Origin: JABDIP01 sp965250245
GTDB taxonomy: Bacteria > Pseudomonadota > Alphaproteobacteria > DSM-16000 > Inquilinaceae
Length of the DNA: 64,000 bases
Direction: 5' to 3'
Assembly: GCA_965250245.1 (NCBI GenBank)
Contig: OZ252296.1
Coordinates: 2,170,001-2,234,000 of the forward strand
Each line of letters starts with the position of its first letter. Within the stretch, counting starts at the first letter, position 1. This document shows, piece after piece, positions 41,438-49,257 of this stretch. The notes under the pieces were generated by a model. The model saw only the letters and a program-made list of their open reading frames with translations. It did no database searches and was not told the DNA's origin. The translations under genes were made by a program, and so were the position numbers.

Positions 41438-42040
41438 TCAGTCGAGGCTGATCAGGCTCAAATCCTCTTCGTGGACGTAGAGCCGGATGCTCCCGTCCGC
41501 CGACGCGTCGTCCTCGCCGACGTAGTAGACCGTGCCGTCCGGCCGGTAGCGCCGTGCCGCGATCCGGATGCGCCGTTCGTCGGCAAACGGATTCTCGGCC
41601 ATCGAGTCGATGGCAACGACGATCTGACGGCCGGCATGAAGCTCCAGGTCTATCAGGTTGAGCAGCCGGGCGTTCTCCCTGACCTGTGTGGTCGCGCCGA
41701 TTGTCGGCGCGCCCTCCCTGGGCAGCGGGATGTAGCGGGTCCCCGGCGGCTCGCGCAGCATGGCCAGCGCCGCGACAGCCTCCAGTCGGAAGCCGTCTTC
41801 GTCGTCACTGTGTGTAGGGCGAAGGGCGGACTCCGTTCCGGTTCGGGCCTCCAGCGGCTGTCGCGGACCGATCCAGCGTGCCACCGGCACCGGATCGCCG
41901 CCGCCGCGCGGATGGTCGTCCGTCCATGGCCGCGCCGGGTCGTGGCGGCGCTCGGGGGCTATGTTCTTGCTGGTCAGCCGCACCGGATCGCCAGGCCGCG
42001 ACGCGGCAACATCGTCGGAGTCGCCTCCAGGGGTCGACAT
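41438..42040 (-). CDS. Hypothetical protein, paralogue 1 of a tandem pair
   Basis: 200 aa. A disordered, Asp/Pro/Arg-rich N-terminus (to about residue 110) precedes a small domain with LLNLIDLELHAGRQIVV, RIAARRYRPDGTVYYVG and SIRLYVHEEDLSLI. The next gene (42208-42804) has the same plan: VAASRPREPVRLT, RQPLQ, IDAELHAGR, PDGTVYYLG and IRLYVHEGTLALI. I know no family for it. ATG 42040 begins the shared region. It is convergent with the sheath-like gene, 16 bp away. Confidence 0.65.
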   Translation of the reverse strand: MSTPGGDSDDVAASRPGDPVRLTSKNIAPERRHDPARPWTDDHPRGGGDPVPVARWIGPRQPLEARTGTESALRPTHSDDEDGFRLEAVAALAMLREPPGTRYIPLPREGAPTIGATTQVRENARLLNLIDLELHAGRQIVVAIDSMAENPFADERRIRIAARRYRPDGTVYYVGEDDASADGSIRLYVHEEDLSLISLD

Positions 42041-42207
42041 GCACCGTCCTCCTCGCCTTCTCGCCGGCAGACGTCGTTCCCGCCCGGTCTCGGAGCCGCG
42101 TCTGGAAAAGCCTGGATAGGCCGCCCTCGTCACAGTGCCCTCACTGCGTCACACAGGGACCGGCGCGTTCCGGAGACGCCCAACGGGCGTTGCCCGAGGC
42201 GCTTCCG

Positions 42208-42804
42208 TCAGGCTGTCGCGATCCGCGTGACGACGTGTTCCATGTCAATGCTGTAGCGGGCGGTCTTCAGGCCCGGCTTGATGAGCGCCAGTGTGCCTTC
42301 GTGGACATAGAGCCGGATGTCGGACCCGTTCGCCGCCGACACCGGCCGACCCAGATAATAGACCGTACCATCCGGCCAGTAGTTGCGCGCGACGATGTGC
42401 AGCCACTGCCGGTCTTCGGGCCCGGCCTCCGTCCGGTTTGCAAGCGTCAGCAACGCCGCCACCGGACGGCCAGCATGCAGCTCGGCATCGATCCGGTCGA
42501 GCAGCTCCGCCGGCGCCATGTCGTCTCGATCACCCGACGGCGGGGCGGCGGCCCGGACGAGGACCGCGCCGTCCGGCCAGTGGCCGCGCAGCGTTGCGGG
42601 TGACGCGCAGCTCTGCAGCGGCTGTCGCGGACCCTTCCACACCGCCGCCGGAACCGGGTTGGGGGCGCCTCGGGGATGGCCGAGCGGCCAGGTCGCCAAC
42701 GGCGCCTCGCGGCCCGCGGCGCGGATGTTCTGCGTCGTCAGGCGCACCGGTTCTCGGGGCCGGCTGGCCGCAACGGCGCCGACGTCAACGCGTCCCGTCG
42801 ACAT
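42208..42804 (-). CDS. Hypothetical protein, paralogue 2 of a tandem pair
   Basis: 198 aa. It shares with paralogue 1 the N-terminal VAASRPREPVRLTTQNI, the middle GPRQPLQS and the C-terminal domain (LDRIDAELHAGRPVAALL, HIVARNYWPDGTVYYLG, GSDIRLYVHEGTLALI), but has a different end after LIKPGLKTARYS. Overall identity is modest, so the duplication is old or selection differs. No signal peptide or membrane segment. ATG 42804 has AAGGACC 7 nt upstream; GTG 42810 is possible. Together with the sheath-like gene and the two genes after it, it forms an island of unknown function. Confidence 0.65.
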   Translation of the reverse strand: MSTGRVDVGAVAASRPREPVRLTTQNIRAAGREAPLATWPLGHPRGAPNPVPAAVWKGPRQPLQSCASPATLRGHWPDGAVLVRAAAPPSGDRDDMAPAELLDRIDAELHAGRPVAALLTLANRTEAGPEDRQWLHIVARNYWPDGTVYYLGRPVSAANGSDIRLYVHEGTLALIKPGLKTARYSIDMEHVVTRIATA

Positions 42805-43105
42805 GGGCACGGTCCTTTTTTGAGATGCCGGCTCGCCGCCGCCCCGGCGGCCTCCGGTCCGTCGCGCCGCGGTCGCTCTCCATCGCCGCGGACACCCTGG
42901 CTGACTAGGTCCCGGACATCACCGTCGTGTCACAGGTCCGGCGATGTCCCTCCGCCCAGGCCGCGCAGGCCGTCGCCAATTTTGTGAGACCTCTGTGACC
43001 GGTGTCACGGCGCGCCGAAGTGGTTGCGGATATCAGCACCACAACCCCGCCTCCACATCCTATAGAGTGGACGGCGATAACATTGGACATAGAGGAAACT
43101 GCTCA
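42805..43105 (+). other. Intergenic region before the acidic membrane protein gene
   Basis: Three hundred bases between divergent genes with no convincing reading frame. It contains GTGACCGGTGTCAC (a palindrome near 42997-43010) and TATAGAG about 33 bp upstream of the ATG at 43106, the latter a possible -10 element. Composition is less G+C-rich near the end. Confidence 0.4.
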
Positions 43106-43834
43106 ATGGCTGAAGTCGATCTGGCCGCGCTGGCGTTGGAAGACATCGATGACGACGAAGATGATGTGGGCGACGAGGATGACGCCTTCCTGTCCGGCGC
43201 CCCGTCGGCCGCCTATACCAAGGGACGGCTGGCCAAGGACGTCGCCGGCTATTCCAAGCTGGCGGTCTCGACCGGCCTGTCCGGCGTCGGCCATACCGCC
43301 CGGGTCGCCAATCTGGTGCAGACCGGTGGCCTGACCACGGTGGCCGCGACCGGCGCCTCCGCCGCGCTCGCGCCGGTGGTGGCGGTGACCGGCCCGATCG
43401 GGATCGCGCTGTCGCTGGTCGAGAGCGGCTTCTCCGCCTACTCGGCCGTAAAGACCTACAAGCACATCAAGCATTTGGAACGGATCCTTGAGACCAAGCG
43501 CTCGCTGGCGAAGCCGGGCACGGTCGAGGCGATCATGTTCACCATCAAGAAGAAGAACAAGAAGCTGAAGCGCAAGGGGATCGGTTGCGTGCCGGTGTTC
43601 GGCAGCATCTGCAACACCGTCTACACCGCCGGCCGCTCGATCAAGAAGCGGGTCACGGGCACCCGGGGCGTCGAGCGCCGTCAGCAGGCGTCCATGCTGT
43701 GGCAGAACACCCTGATCGGCGACCAATGCGCCATTGCCGCCTGCCAGGAGCTGCTCGGACTGAAGGTCTACAACCTGATCGACGGCATGGCCGACGGACA
43801 CTTGGTGCTGAAGAAGAAGCTGCGGTCGCTCTGA
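43106..43834 (+). CDS. Acidic-N-terminus membrane-associated protein, unknown function
   Basis: 242 aa. The N-terminus is strongly acidic (LEDIDDDEDDVGDEDD, about 11-26). A hydrophobic, Ala/Val/Gly-rich stretch (about 76-108; TTVAATGASAALAPVVAVTG and on) could form one or two membrane helices or an amphipathic insertion hairpin. A Lys-rich stretch follows (TIKKKNKKLKRK, about 147-158), with three Cys later (GCVPVFGSICN, DQCAIAAC). No family known. ATG 43106 with AGAGGAAA upstream. It precedes the papain-fold gene by 43 bp on the same strand. The acidic start, hydrophobic middle and basic tail could suit a pore-forming or effector-like protein, but this is speculation. Confidence 0.65.
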   Translation: MAEVDLAALALEDIDDDEDDVGDEDDAFLSGAPSAAYTKGRLAKDVAGYSKLAVSTGLSGVGHTARVANLVQTGGLTTVAATGASAALAPVVAVTGPIGIALSLVESGFSAYSAVKTYKHIKHLERILETKRSLAKPGTVEAIMFTIKKKNKKLKRKGIGCVPVFGSICNTVYTAGRSIKKRVTGTRGVERRQQASMLWQNTLIGDQCAIAACQELLGLKVYNLIDGMADGHLVLKKKLRSL

Positions 43835-43877
43835 GCGATCCGTCCGCCCAAACCCCACGCTCAGAAGGACGCGACCC

Positions 43878-44624
43878 ATGCCCATCACCGCAGCTCAGCT
43901 CGAACCGGGCGACATCCTGTTCAAGCATTCCAGCCCCGGCATCGTCAGCCAGGCGATCGCCAAGGGCCAGGGCAGCCACTACGACAGTGCGCTGCGCTCC
44001 ATCAACATCGTGCCCGATGGCGGCAAGGAATTCGCGACGGGCCTGACCCATGTCGCCATGGCGGCCGGGCCGGACGACGTGATGGAGTTCGACGAGGGCG
44101 GGGCGTCGACGGCGGCGATCATCTTCCTGGCCGGCTTCGGTTTCGTGCGCGGCGGCATGAAGGTCGAGAGCCGCCGTGGCAACCGCTACGAGGTGTTCCG
44201 CTCAAACAACAAGGAACTACGGGCGGCGGCGGCCGACAAGGCGGAGCTGCTGTGGGACGTCACCCACCAGGAGGGCGCCAAGACCACCGCCAGCTACGGC
44301 CTCGGCAAGATGCTGCGCACCGCGCTGCTGCACCAGAAGGGCAAGCGCTACAAGTCGGAAGAGGATTTCGAGAACGATCTGAACGCCTGGCTGGAGGCCG
44401 GCTCGTCAAAGTGGAAGCGGCGGCCGAACCTGCAGTTCTACTGCTCGCATTTCGTGACCTATTGCTACACTTGGGCGGCCAAGGAGATCGGCTACAACGG
44501 CGTGTTCGGCTTCGACTACTCGATCGGCAAGGACAAGGTGAAGATCTCGCCGACCGAGCTTTATGTCCGGGTCGACCAGGCCGGCCAGTCGCATTTCCAG
44601 TTCAAGGGCACGCTGTACTCCTGA
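43878..44624 (+). CDS. Permuted papain-fold (NlpC/P60, YiiX-like) hydrolase
   Basis: 248 aa. The order of conserved positions is that of circularly permuted NlpC/P60 proteins: LEPGDILFKHSSPGIVSQAI at the start, His58 in FATGLTHVAMAAGPDDVMEF, and a late Cys189 in LQFYCSHFVTYCYTWAAKEIG. These enzymes cut amide or ester bonds (cell-wall peptides, lipids or proteins). There is no signal peptide. Being in the island with the sheath-like protein, it could be an exported effector (inference). ATG 43878 with AGAAGGA upstream. The stop is 3 bp from the convergent RidA gene. Confidence 0.75.
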   Translation: MPITAAQLEPGDILFKHSSPGIVSQAIAKGQGSHYDSALRSINIVPDGGKEFATGLTHVAMAAGPDDVMEFDEGGASTAAIIFLAGFGFVRGGMKVESRRGNRYEVFRSNNKELRAAAADKAELLWDVTHQEGAKTTASYGLGKMLRTALLHQKGKRYKSEEDFENDLNAWLEAGSSKWKRRPNLQFYCSHFVTYCYTWAAKEIGYNGVFGFDYSIGKDKVKISPTELYVRVDQAGQSHFQFKGTLYS

Positions 44625-44627
44625 CGC

Positions 44628-45032
44628 TTACGGAACCACCGCCGTCGCCTCGATCTCGACGCGCGCCTGCGCCTCGGCCAGGCCCGCCACCTGGACCAGG
44701 GCGATGGCCGGGAAGTGCCGGCCGAGGATCTCGCGATAGGCGGCGCCCAGCTCTTCCTGGACGGCGTTGTACTCCGCCATGTCGACCACGTACCAGGTCA
44801 TGCGCACCAGATGCTCCGGCCCGCCGCCGGCCTCGGCCAGGACCGCCAGGATGTTCTTCAGGATCTGCCGCGTCTGGCCGACGAACCCGCCCTCGGCGAA
44901 GCGTCCGGCCTCATCCCAGCCGATCTGGCCGCCGACGAAGACCATCCGGCCCTGGGCGGCGATCCCGTTGGAGTAACCTTTGGGCGCCGGCCATCCCGGC
45001 GGCTGCAGGATCTGGTGCGGGGTGGGTGGCAT
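44628..45032 (-). CDS. RidA/YjgF-family protein
   Basis: 134 aa. GYSNGIAAQGRMVFVGGQIG, GFVGQTRQILKNILAVLAEAGGGPEHLVRMT is split by the family line break, and HFPAIALVQVAGLAEAQARVEIEATA is typical of RidA proteins, which hydrolyse reactive enamine/imine intermediates. The catalytic Arg region (ARVEIEA) is present. ATG 45032 is preferred over TTG 45038. It is the last gene of the CoA catabolic unit; an imine-removing enzyme suits degradation of an amino-aromatic acid. Confidence 0.9.
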   Translation of the reverse strand: MPPTPHQILQPPGWPAPKGYSNGIAAQGRMVFVGGQIGWDEAGRFAEGGFVGQTRQILKNILAVLAEAGGGPEHLVRMTWYVVDMAEYNAVQEELGAAYREILGRHFPAIALVQVAGLAEAQARVEIEATAVVP

Positions 45033-45069
45033 GCTCAAATCGCCTCGTCTTGCGGGATGGATCGTTGGG

Positions 45070-45498
45070 TCAACGGCATTCGGCCTGATAGCGCTCGACC
45101 GCCTGGCGCAGATCGTCGGGAAGCGGGATCGGCCGGTGGGTCTCCAGCGACGTGGCGACCAGGACCAGCGTGGCGCGCAGCCGCTCCTCGCCGTCGCAGG
45201 CGGCGGCGATCGCCACCGTCATCGAGCTGGTGCCGATCTTGTCGACGGTCAGGCGCCAGGTCAGGGTCTCGCCCATCAGGCTGGGGCGCTGGAAGTGGCA
45301 CTCGGCGTGCACGGTCGGCAGGCCCTGGCCGTCGGCCATCAGCCGGCCGGCATAGTCCAGGCCCAGGCGCTGATAGAACCAGTCCTCGACCAGCGCATTC
45401 ATCAGGTCGAAGTAGCGCGGGAAATAGACGATCCCGCCCGGATCGCAATGGGAGAAGCGGACCAGCCGGTCGACGGTGAAGACGCGATCAGACCCCAA
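45070..45498 (-). CDS. 4-hydroxybenzoyl-CoA-type thioesterase
   Basis: 142 aa, hot-dog fold. FSHCDPGGIVYFPRYFDLMN carries the Asp of the 4HBT family, followed by DWFYQRLGLDYAG, VHAECHFQRPSLMGETL. It hydrolyses acyl- or aroyl-CoA in the cytosol. The start is a TTG at 45498 with AAGGAAC upstream and overlaps the end of the upstream LivF gene by 11 bp. It probably recycles CoA from dead-end aromatic CoA esters of the pathway. Confidence 0.88.
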   Translation of the reverse strand: MGSDRVFTVDRLVRFSHCDPGGIVYFPRYFDLMNALVEDWFYQRLGLDYAGRLMADGQGLPTVHAECHFQRPSLMGETLTWRLTVDKIGTSSMTVAIAAACDGEERLRATLVLVATSLETHRPIPLPDDLRQAVERYQAECR

Positions 45499-46189
45499 GA
45501 TACCGTTCCTTCAGGCTCGGGTCGGCGCGGAAGGCGGCGGCGTCGCCGGCCCAGGCGACCCGGCCCTTCTCGATGATGGTGTGGCGGTCGGCAAGCTTCG
45601 CCAGGGCGTCGACATTCTTGTCGATCACCAGGATCGCCTGGCCGTCGGCCTTCAGCCCGGCGAGGCAGGACCAGATCTCCGCCCGGATCAACGGCGCCAG
45701 CCCTTCCGTCGCCTCGTCCAGGATCAGCAGGCGTGGATTGGTCATCAGCGCCCGGCCGATCGCCAGCATCTGCTGTTCACCGCCGGACAGCTGGCCGCCC
45801 ATGTTGCCGCGCCGCTCGGCCAGCCGCGGGAACAGGCCGTAGACCCGCGTCTCGGTCCAGGGATCGGCGCGGCCCGAGCGGTTGGCGGCGGTGGCGACCA
45901 GGTTCTCGGCCACCGACAGGTTGGGGAAGATCTGCCGCCCTTCCGGCACCAGCCCCAGCCCGGCGCGGGCGATCGCGTAGGACGGACGGCCATTCAGGGC
46001 CGCGCCGTCCAGCGTGACCGTTCCGGCGCGCGGCGGTGTCAGTCCCAGGATCGAGCGGATGGTGGTGGTCTTGCCCATGCCGTTGCGGCCCATCAGGGTG
46101 ACCAGCTCGCCTGCCCCGACCTCCAGCTCCATGCCGAACAGCACCTGGCTGTCGCCATAGAAGGTCTGCAGTCCTTCGGCGCGCAGCAT
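45488..46189 (-). CDS. livF: Branched-chain-type ABC transporter ATPase, LivF-like
   Basis: 233 aa. Walker A GRNGMGKTT, Q-loop region, signature LSGGEQQMLAIGRAL, Walker B LLILDEATEGLAP and the YGDSQVLFGMELEVGAGELV opening are LivF traits. It powers import with LivG and the LivHM permease. Its ATG overlaps the LivG stop by one base. Given the neighbours, the imported substrate is probably an aromatic or dicarboxylic acid. Confidence 0.93.
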   Translation of the reverse strand: MLRAEGLQTFYGDSQVLFGMELEVGAGELVTLMGRNGMGKTTTIRSILGLTPPRAGTVTLDGAALNGRPSYAIARAGLGLVPEGRQIFPNLSVAENLVATAANRSGRADPWTETRVYGLFPRLAERRGNMGGQLSGGEQQMLAIGRALMTNPRLLILDEATEGLAPLIRAEIWSCLAGLKADGQAILVIDKNVDALAKLADRHTIIEKGRVAWAGDAAAFRADPSLKERYLGV

Positions 46190-46950
46190 CAGCCGGCCTC
46201 CTCGGCGGCGCCCAGATAGGCTTCCTGGACCGCCGTGTCGGCCCGGATCGCCTCGGGCGACCCGCTGGCGATCGCGCGGCCATAGACCAGCACGGTGATG
46301 CGGTCGGCCAGCGCGAAGACCGCATCCATGTCGTGCTCGACCAGCAGGATGGTCAGGGTGCCCTTCAGGGATCGCAGCAGGGCCACCATGGCGGCGGATT
46401 CCTCCGGGCCCATGCCGGCCATGGGCTCATCCAGCAGCAGCACGGTGGGGGTCGTGGCCAGGGCCATGGCGACCTCGAGCTGCCGCTGCTCGCCATGGGA
46501 CAGGCTGGCGGCCGGCACGTCGGCGCGGCCCGAAAGCCCGACCCGTTCCAGGGCCTCCATCGCCGGATCGCGCAAGGCCGCATCGGTCCGGGCAGCGCGC
46601 CAGAAGCGGAAGCTGTGCCCGGCATTGGCCTGCACCGCCAGGGCGACATTGTCGGCGGCGGTGAAGCCGGAGAAGATGCTGGTCACCTGGAAGCTGCGCA
46701 CGATGCCGCGCCGGGCCCGATCGGCGGTCGCAAGCCGCGACACGTCCTCGCCGGCGAATACGATGCGGCCGGCATCCTGGGCGATCTCGCCGGCCAGCTG
46801 GCCGATCAAGGTCGTCTTGCCGGCGCCATTCGGCCCGATCACCGCATGCAGTTCGCCGGGCCGCACGTCGAGCGACAACTCGTCGGTCGCCGTCAGACCG
46901 CCGAACCGCTTGGAGAGGCCCTCGGCCCGCAGCATCGCCGCCTCAGTCAT
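46189..46950 (-). CDS. livG: Branched-chain-type ABC transporter ATPase, LivG-like
   Basis: 253 aa. LRAEGLSKRFGGLTATDELS, Walker A GPNGAGKTT, signature SLSHGEQRQLEVAMALA, Walker B VLLLDEPMAGMGPEE and the final LVEHDMDAVFALADRITVL are typical of LivG. Cytosolic ATPase subunit. Overlaps LivM by 8 bp at its start. Confidence 0.93.
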   Translation of the reverse strand: MTEAAMLRAEGLSKRFGGLTATDELSLDVRPGELHAVIGPNGAGKTTLIGQLAGEIAQDAGRIVFAGEDVSRLATADRARRGIVRSFQVTSIFSGFTAADNVALAVQANAGHSFRFWRAARTDAALRDPAMEALERVGLSGRADVPAASLSHGEQRQLEVAMALATTPTVLLLDEPMAGMGPEESAAMVALLRSLKGTLTILLVEHDMDAVFALADRITVLVYGRAIASGSPEAIRADTAVQEAYLGAAEEAG

Positions 46951-47986
46951 TGGCCTCTGCCGGCTTCGCGGCCATGGCCGGCTGTGGCTTCGTCGCGCCG
47001 CCGCTCCGGCCCTGGATCAGGCCATAGAGGCCGCGCCGGGCGAACAGCACCACCAGCAGCAGGATCGGGCCCAGCACGATCTGCCAATGCTCGGTGATGT
47101 CGGCCAGCATCTCCTCCATCAGCAGCAGGGCCGCCGCGCCATAGACCGGGCCGAACAGGGTGCCCATGCCGCCCAGCACCACCATCACGATGATCTCGCC
47201 GGACCGCGCCCAGGTCATAAATGCGGGGCCGGCATAGGTGGTGGCGTTGGCCAGCAGCACCCCGGCCAGCCCGCCGCCGGCCCCGGCGATGGTGAAGGCC
47301 GCCAGCTTGTAGCGGTAGGTCGGGAAACCCAGCGCCTGCATGCGCCGCTCGTTCTCCTTCACGCCCCGGATCACCATGCCGAAGCGGGCGTTGAGCAGCC
47401 GGTGGCAGAAGCCGAGGAAGGCCAGCAGGATCGCCAGCACCAGGTAATAGAAGCTGGTGTTGTCCTCGATATCGATCAGGCCGCCGAACTCCGACCGGTT
47501 CCACAGCGCGATGCCGTCATCGCCGCCATAGCGCCGCATCGACACGAACAGGAAATAGAACATCTGGGCGAAGGCCAGCGTGATCATGATGAAGCCGATG
47601 CCGCTGGTGCGCAGGCAGATGGCGCCGATCACCAAGGCCGCCAGGGCCGAGGCCAGCACCGCCAGCGGCCAGACCAGGAAGGCGTTCACGCTGCCCGGCA
47701 GGCCGAACAGGGTGCTCCCTTCGAACTGGTGGAAGAACAGCACCCCGACCACATAGGCGCCGATGCCGACAAAGGCGGCGTGCCCGAAGCTGACCATGCC
47801 GCCGAAGCCGAGGATCAGGTCCAGGCTGGCCGCCGCCAGACCGAAGATCAGGATGCGGGTCGCCAGGCTGATATAGAACTTCGCCCCGGCCGCCTCGGCC
47901 ACCACCGGCAGCACCAGCAGGATGGCGAGGGTGGCGAGCAGCACAATGCGCTCACGGGTCGCGAAGAGGCGGCCGAGCGCGGTCAT
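46943..47986 (-). CDS. livM: Branched-chain-type ABC transporter permease, LivM-like
   Basis: 347 aa, about 9-10 membrane segments. GFGGMVSFGHAAFVGIGAYV and ALGFPTYRYKLAAFTIAGAG are LivM signatures. ATG 47986 is taken as the start because the open frame beyond it (to 48130) is made of palindromic repeat sequence that reads as the common repeat peptide FPRRRES...DSRLRGND. It pairs with LivH to form the permease. Between it and livH lies a 180-bp nested palindrome. Confidence 0.93.
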   Translation of the reverse strand: MTALGRLFATRERIVLLATLAILLVLPVVAEAAGAKFYISLATRILIFGLAAASLDLILGFGGMVSFGHAAFVGIGAYVVGVLFFHQFEGSTLFGLPGSVNAFLVWPLAVLASALAALVIGAICLRTSGIGFIMITLAFAQMFYFLFVSMRRYGGDDGIALWNRSEFGGLIDIEDNTSFYYLVLAILLAFLGFCHRLLNARFGMVIRGVKENERRMQALGFPTYRYKLAAFTIAGAGGGLAGVLLANATTYAGPAFMTWARSGEIIVMVVLGGMGTLFGPVYGAAALLLMEEMLADITEHWQIVLGPILLLVVLFARRGLYGLIQGRSGGATKPQPAMAAKPAEAND

Positions 47987-48006
47987 GCGGCCAAACCTTG
48001 AAGGGG

Positions 48007-48187
48007 AACCACAGAGGCACAGAGACACAGAGAACCAACAATGGCCCCACCACCCGTTGTCATTCCCGCGAAGGCGGGAATCCAGGATACGCAGGCGTCG
48101 ACTGGATTCCCGCCTTCGCGGGAATGACAACGGAGGGTGGGGGCCAGGAACGGCCCCCTCTGTGTCTCTGTGTCTCTGTGGTTCAAC
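48007..48187. repeat. Nested palindromic repeat in the livM-livH gap
   Basis: Outer arms ACCACAGAGGCACAGAGACA... (48007-48036) and their complement ending TCTCTGTGTCTCTGTGGTT (to about 48184) enclose an inner palindrome TGTCATTCCCGCGAAGGCGG and its complement (about 48057-48131). Two repeat families appear to be nested, the inner one inserted in the outer. The inner arm is the common CATTCCCGCGAAGGCGGGAATCC repeat (given here only by position and start). Confidence 0.88.
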
Positions 48188-48197
48188 AGGTTGGTCA

Positions 48198-49118
48198 TCA
48201 CGCAGGCGCCGGAAAGAGCCCGCGGGGGCGGAAGAACAGCACCGCCGCCATGACGATGTAGATCGACATGGAGGAGAGCGAAGCGCCGACCCCGTCGGCG
48301 GTCGACGGGTCCAGCACCAGCTTGAAGGCGGCCGGCAGCAGGATGCGCCCGAAGGTGTCGACCAGCCCGACCAGCAGCGCGCCGATGAAGGCGCCGCGGA
48401 TCGAGCCGATGCCGCCGATCACGATCACCACGAAGGTCAGGATCAGGATCTGCTCGCCCATCCCGACCTGCACCGCCAGGATCGGCCCGGCCATGGCCCC
48501 GGCCAGTGCCGCCAGCGCCGCGCCCAGTGCGAAGACCAGGCTGTAGAGCAGGGCGACATTGACGCCGAGCGCCCCGACCATCTCCCGGTTCGAGGCGCCG
48601 GCCCGGATCAGCATCCCGATCCGGGTGCGCCCGATCAGCGCCCACAGGAACACCGCGACTGCGATGCCGACGAATATGATCGCCAGCCGGAAGGCCGGGT
48701 AGGGGGCGCCCGGCAGGATCTCCACCGTGCCCGACAGGAACGCCGGCGTGTCGAGGAACACCGGCACCGGCCCCCAGATAATCCGCACCAGCTCGTTGAA
48801 GAACAGGATCAGCCCGAAGGTGGCCAGCACCTGGTCCAGATGGTCGCGCCGATACAGCGTCCGCAGCGCCACGATTTCGACGGCCAGCCCGACCAGCGCC
48901 GCCAGCGGCAGCGCCACCAGCAGCGCCAGCACGAAGCTGTCGAACAGCCCGGCGAAGGTCGCGGTCAGATAGGCCCCGACCATGTAGAACGAGCCATGCG
49001 CCAGGTTGATCATGTCCATGATGCCGAACACCAGCGTCAACCCGGCCGCCATCAGGAACAGCATGACGCCGAGCTGCACGCCGTTCAGCACCTGCTCGAT
49101 GAGGAGGAGGGCGGTCAT
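48198..49118 (-). CDS. livH: Branched-chain-type ABC transporter permease, LivH-like
   Basis: 306 aa, about eight membrane segments. LLIEQVLNGVQLGVMLFLMA, GIMDMINLAHGSFYMVGAYL and LIRAGASNREMVGALGVNV are LivH signatures. The ATG at 49118 follows a palindrome-containing gap after livK. It forms the permease with LivM. Confidence 0.93.
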   Translation of the reverse strand: MTALLLIEQVLNGVQLGVMLFLMAAGLTLVFGIMDMINLAHGSFYMVGAYLTATFAGLFDSFVLALLVALPLAALVGLAVEIVALRTLYRRDHLDQVLATFGLILFFNELVRIIWGPVPVFLDTPAFLSGTVEILPGAPYPAFRLAIIFVGIAVAVFLWALIGRTRIGMLIRAGASNREMVGALGVNVALLYSLVFALGAALAALAGAMAGPILAVQVGMGEQILILTFVVIVIGGIGSIRGAFIGALLVGLVDTFGRILLPAAFKLVLDPSTADGVGASLSSMSIYIVMAAVLFFRPRGLFPAPA

Positions 49119-49133
49119 GCCCCTCTCCCTGTT

Positions 49134-49220
49134 CGTCGTCCCCGGGCTTGACCCGGGGACCCACCCCTACGCCGACGCTTGGCTGGGTGATGGGTGCCCG
49201 GATCAAGTCCGGGCACGACG
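49134..49220. repeat. Palindromic repeat in the livH-livK gap
   Basis: GTCGTCCCCGGGCTTGACCC (about 49135) and its facing arm ending CCGGATCAAGTCCGGGCACG (to about 49220) form a hairpin with internal mismatches. The CGGG-TTGA-CCGGG motif is a common intergenic palindrome in alphaproteobacteria. Confidence 0.8.
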
Positions 49221-49257
49221 CAATATGGGTGCAATGGCACGGTCCTCGGCTCGCGCC

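Noticed and set aside
47987..48130. 48-residue N-terminal extension of LivM
   Set aside because: The extension is translated palindromic repeat (FPRRRES, DSRLRGND), a common annotation artefact; ATG 47986 starts the conserved protein.
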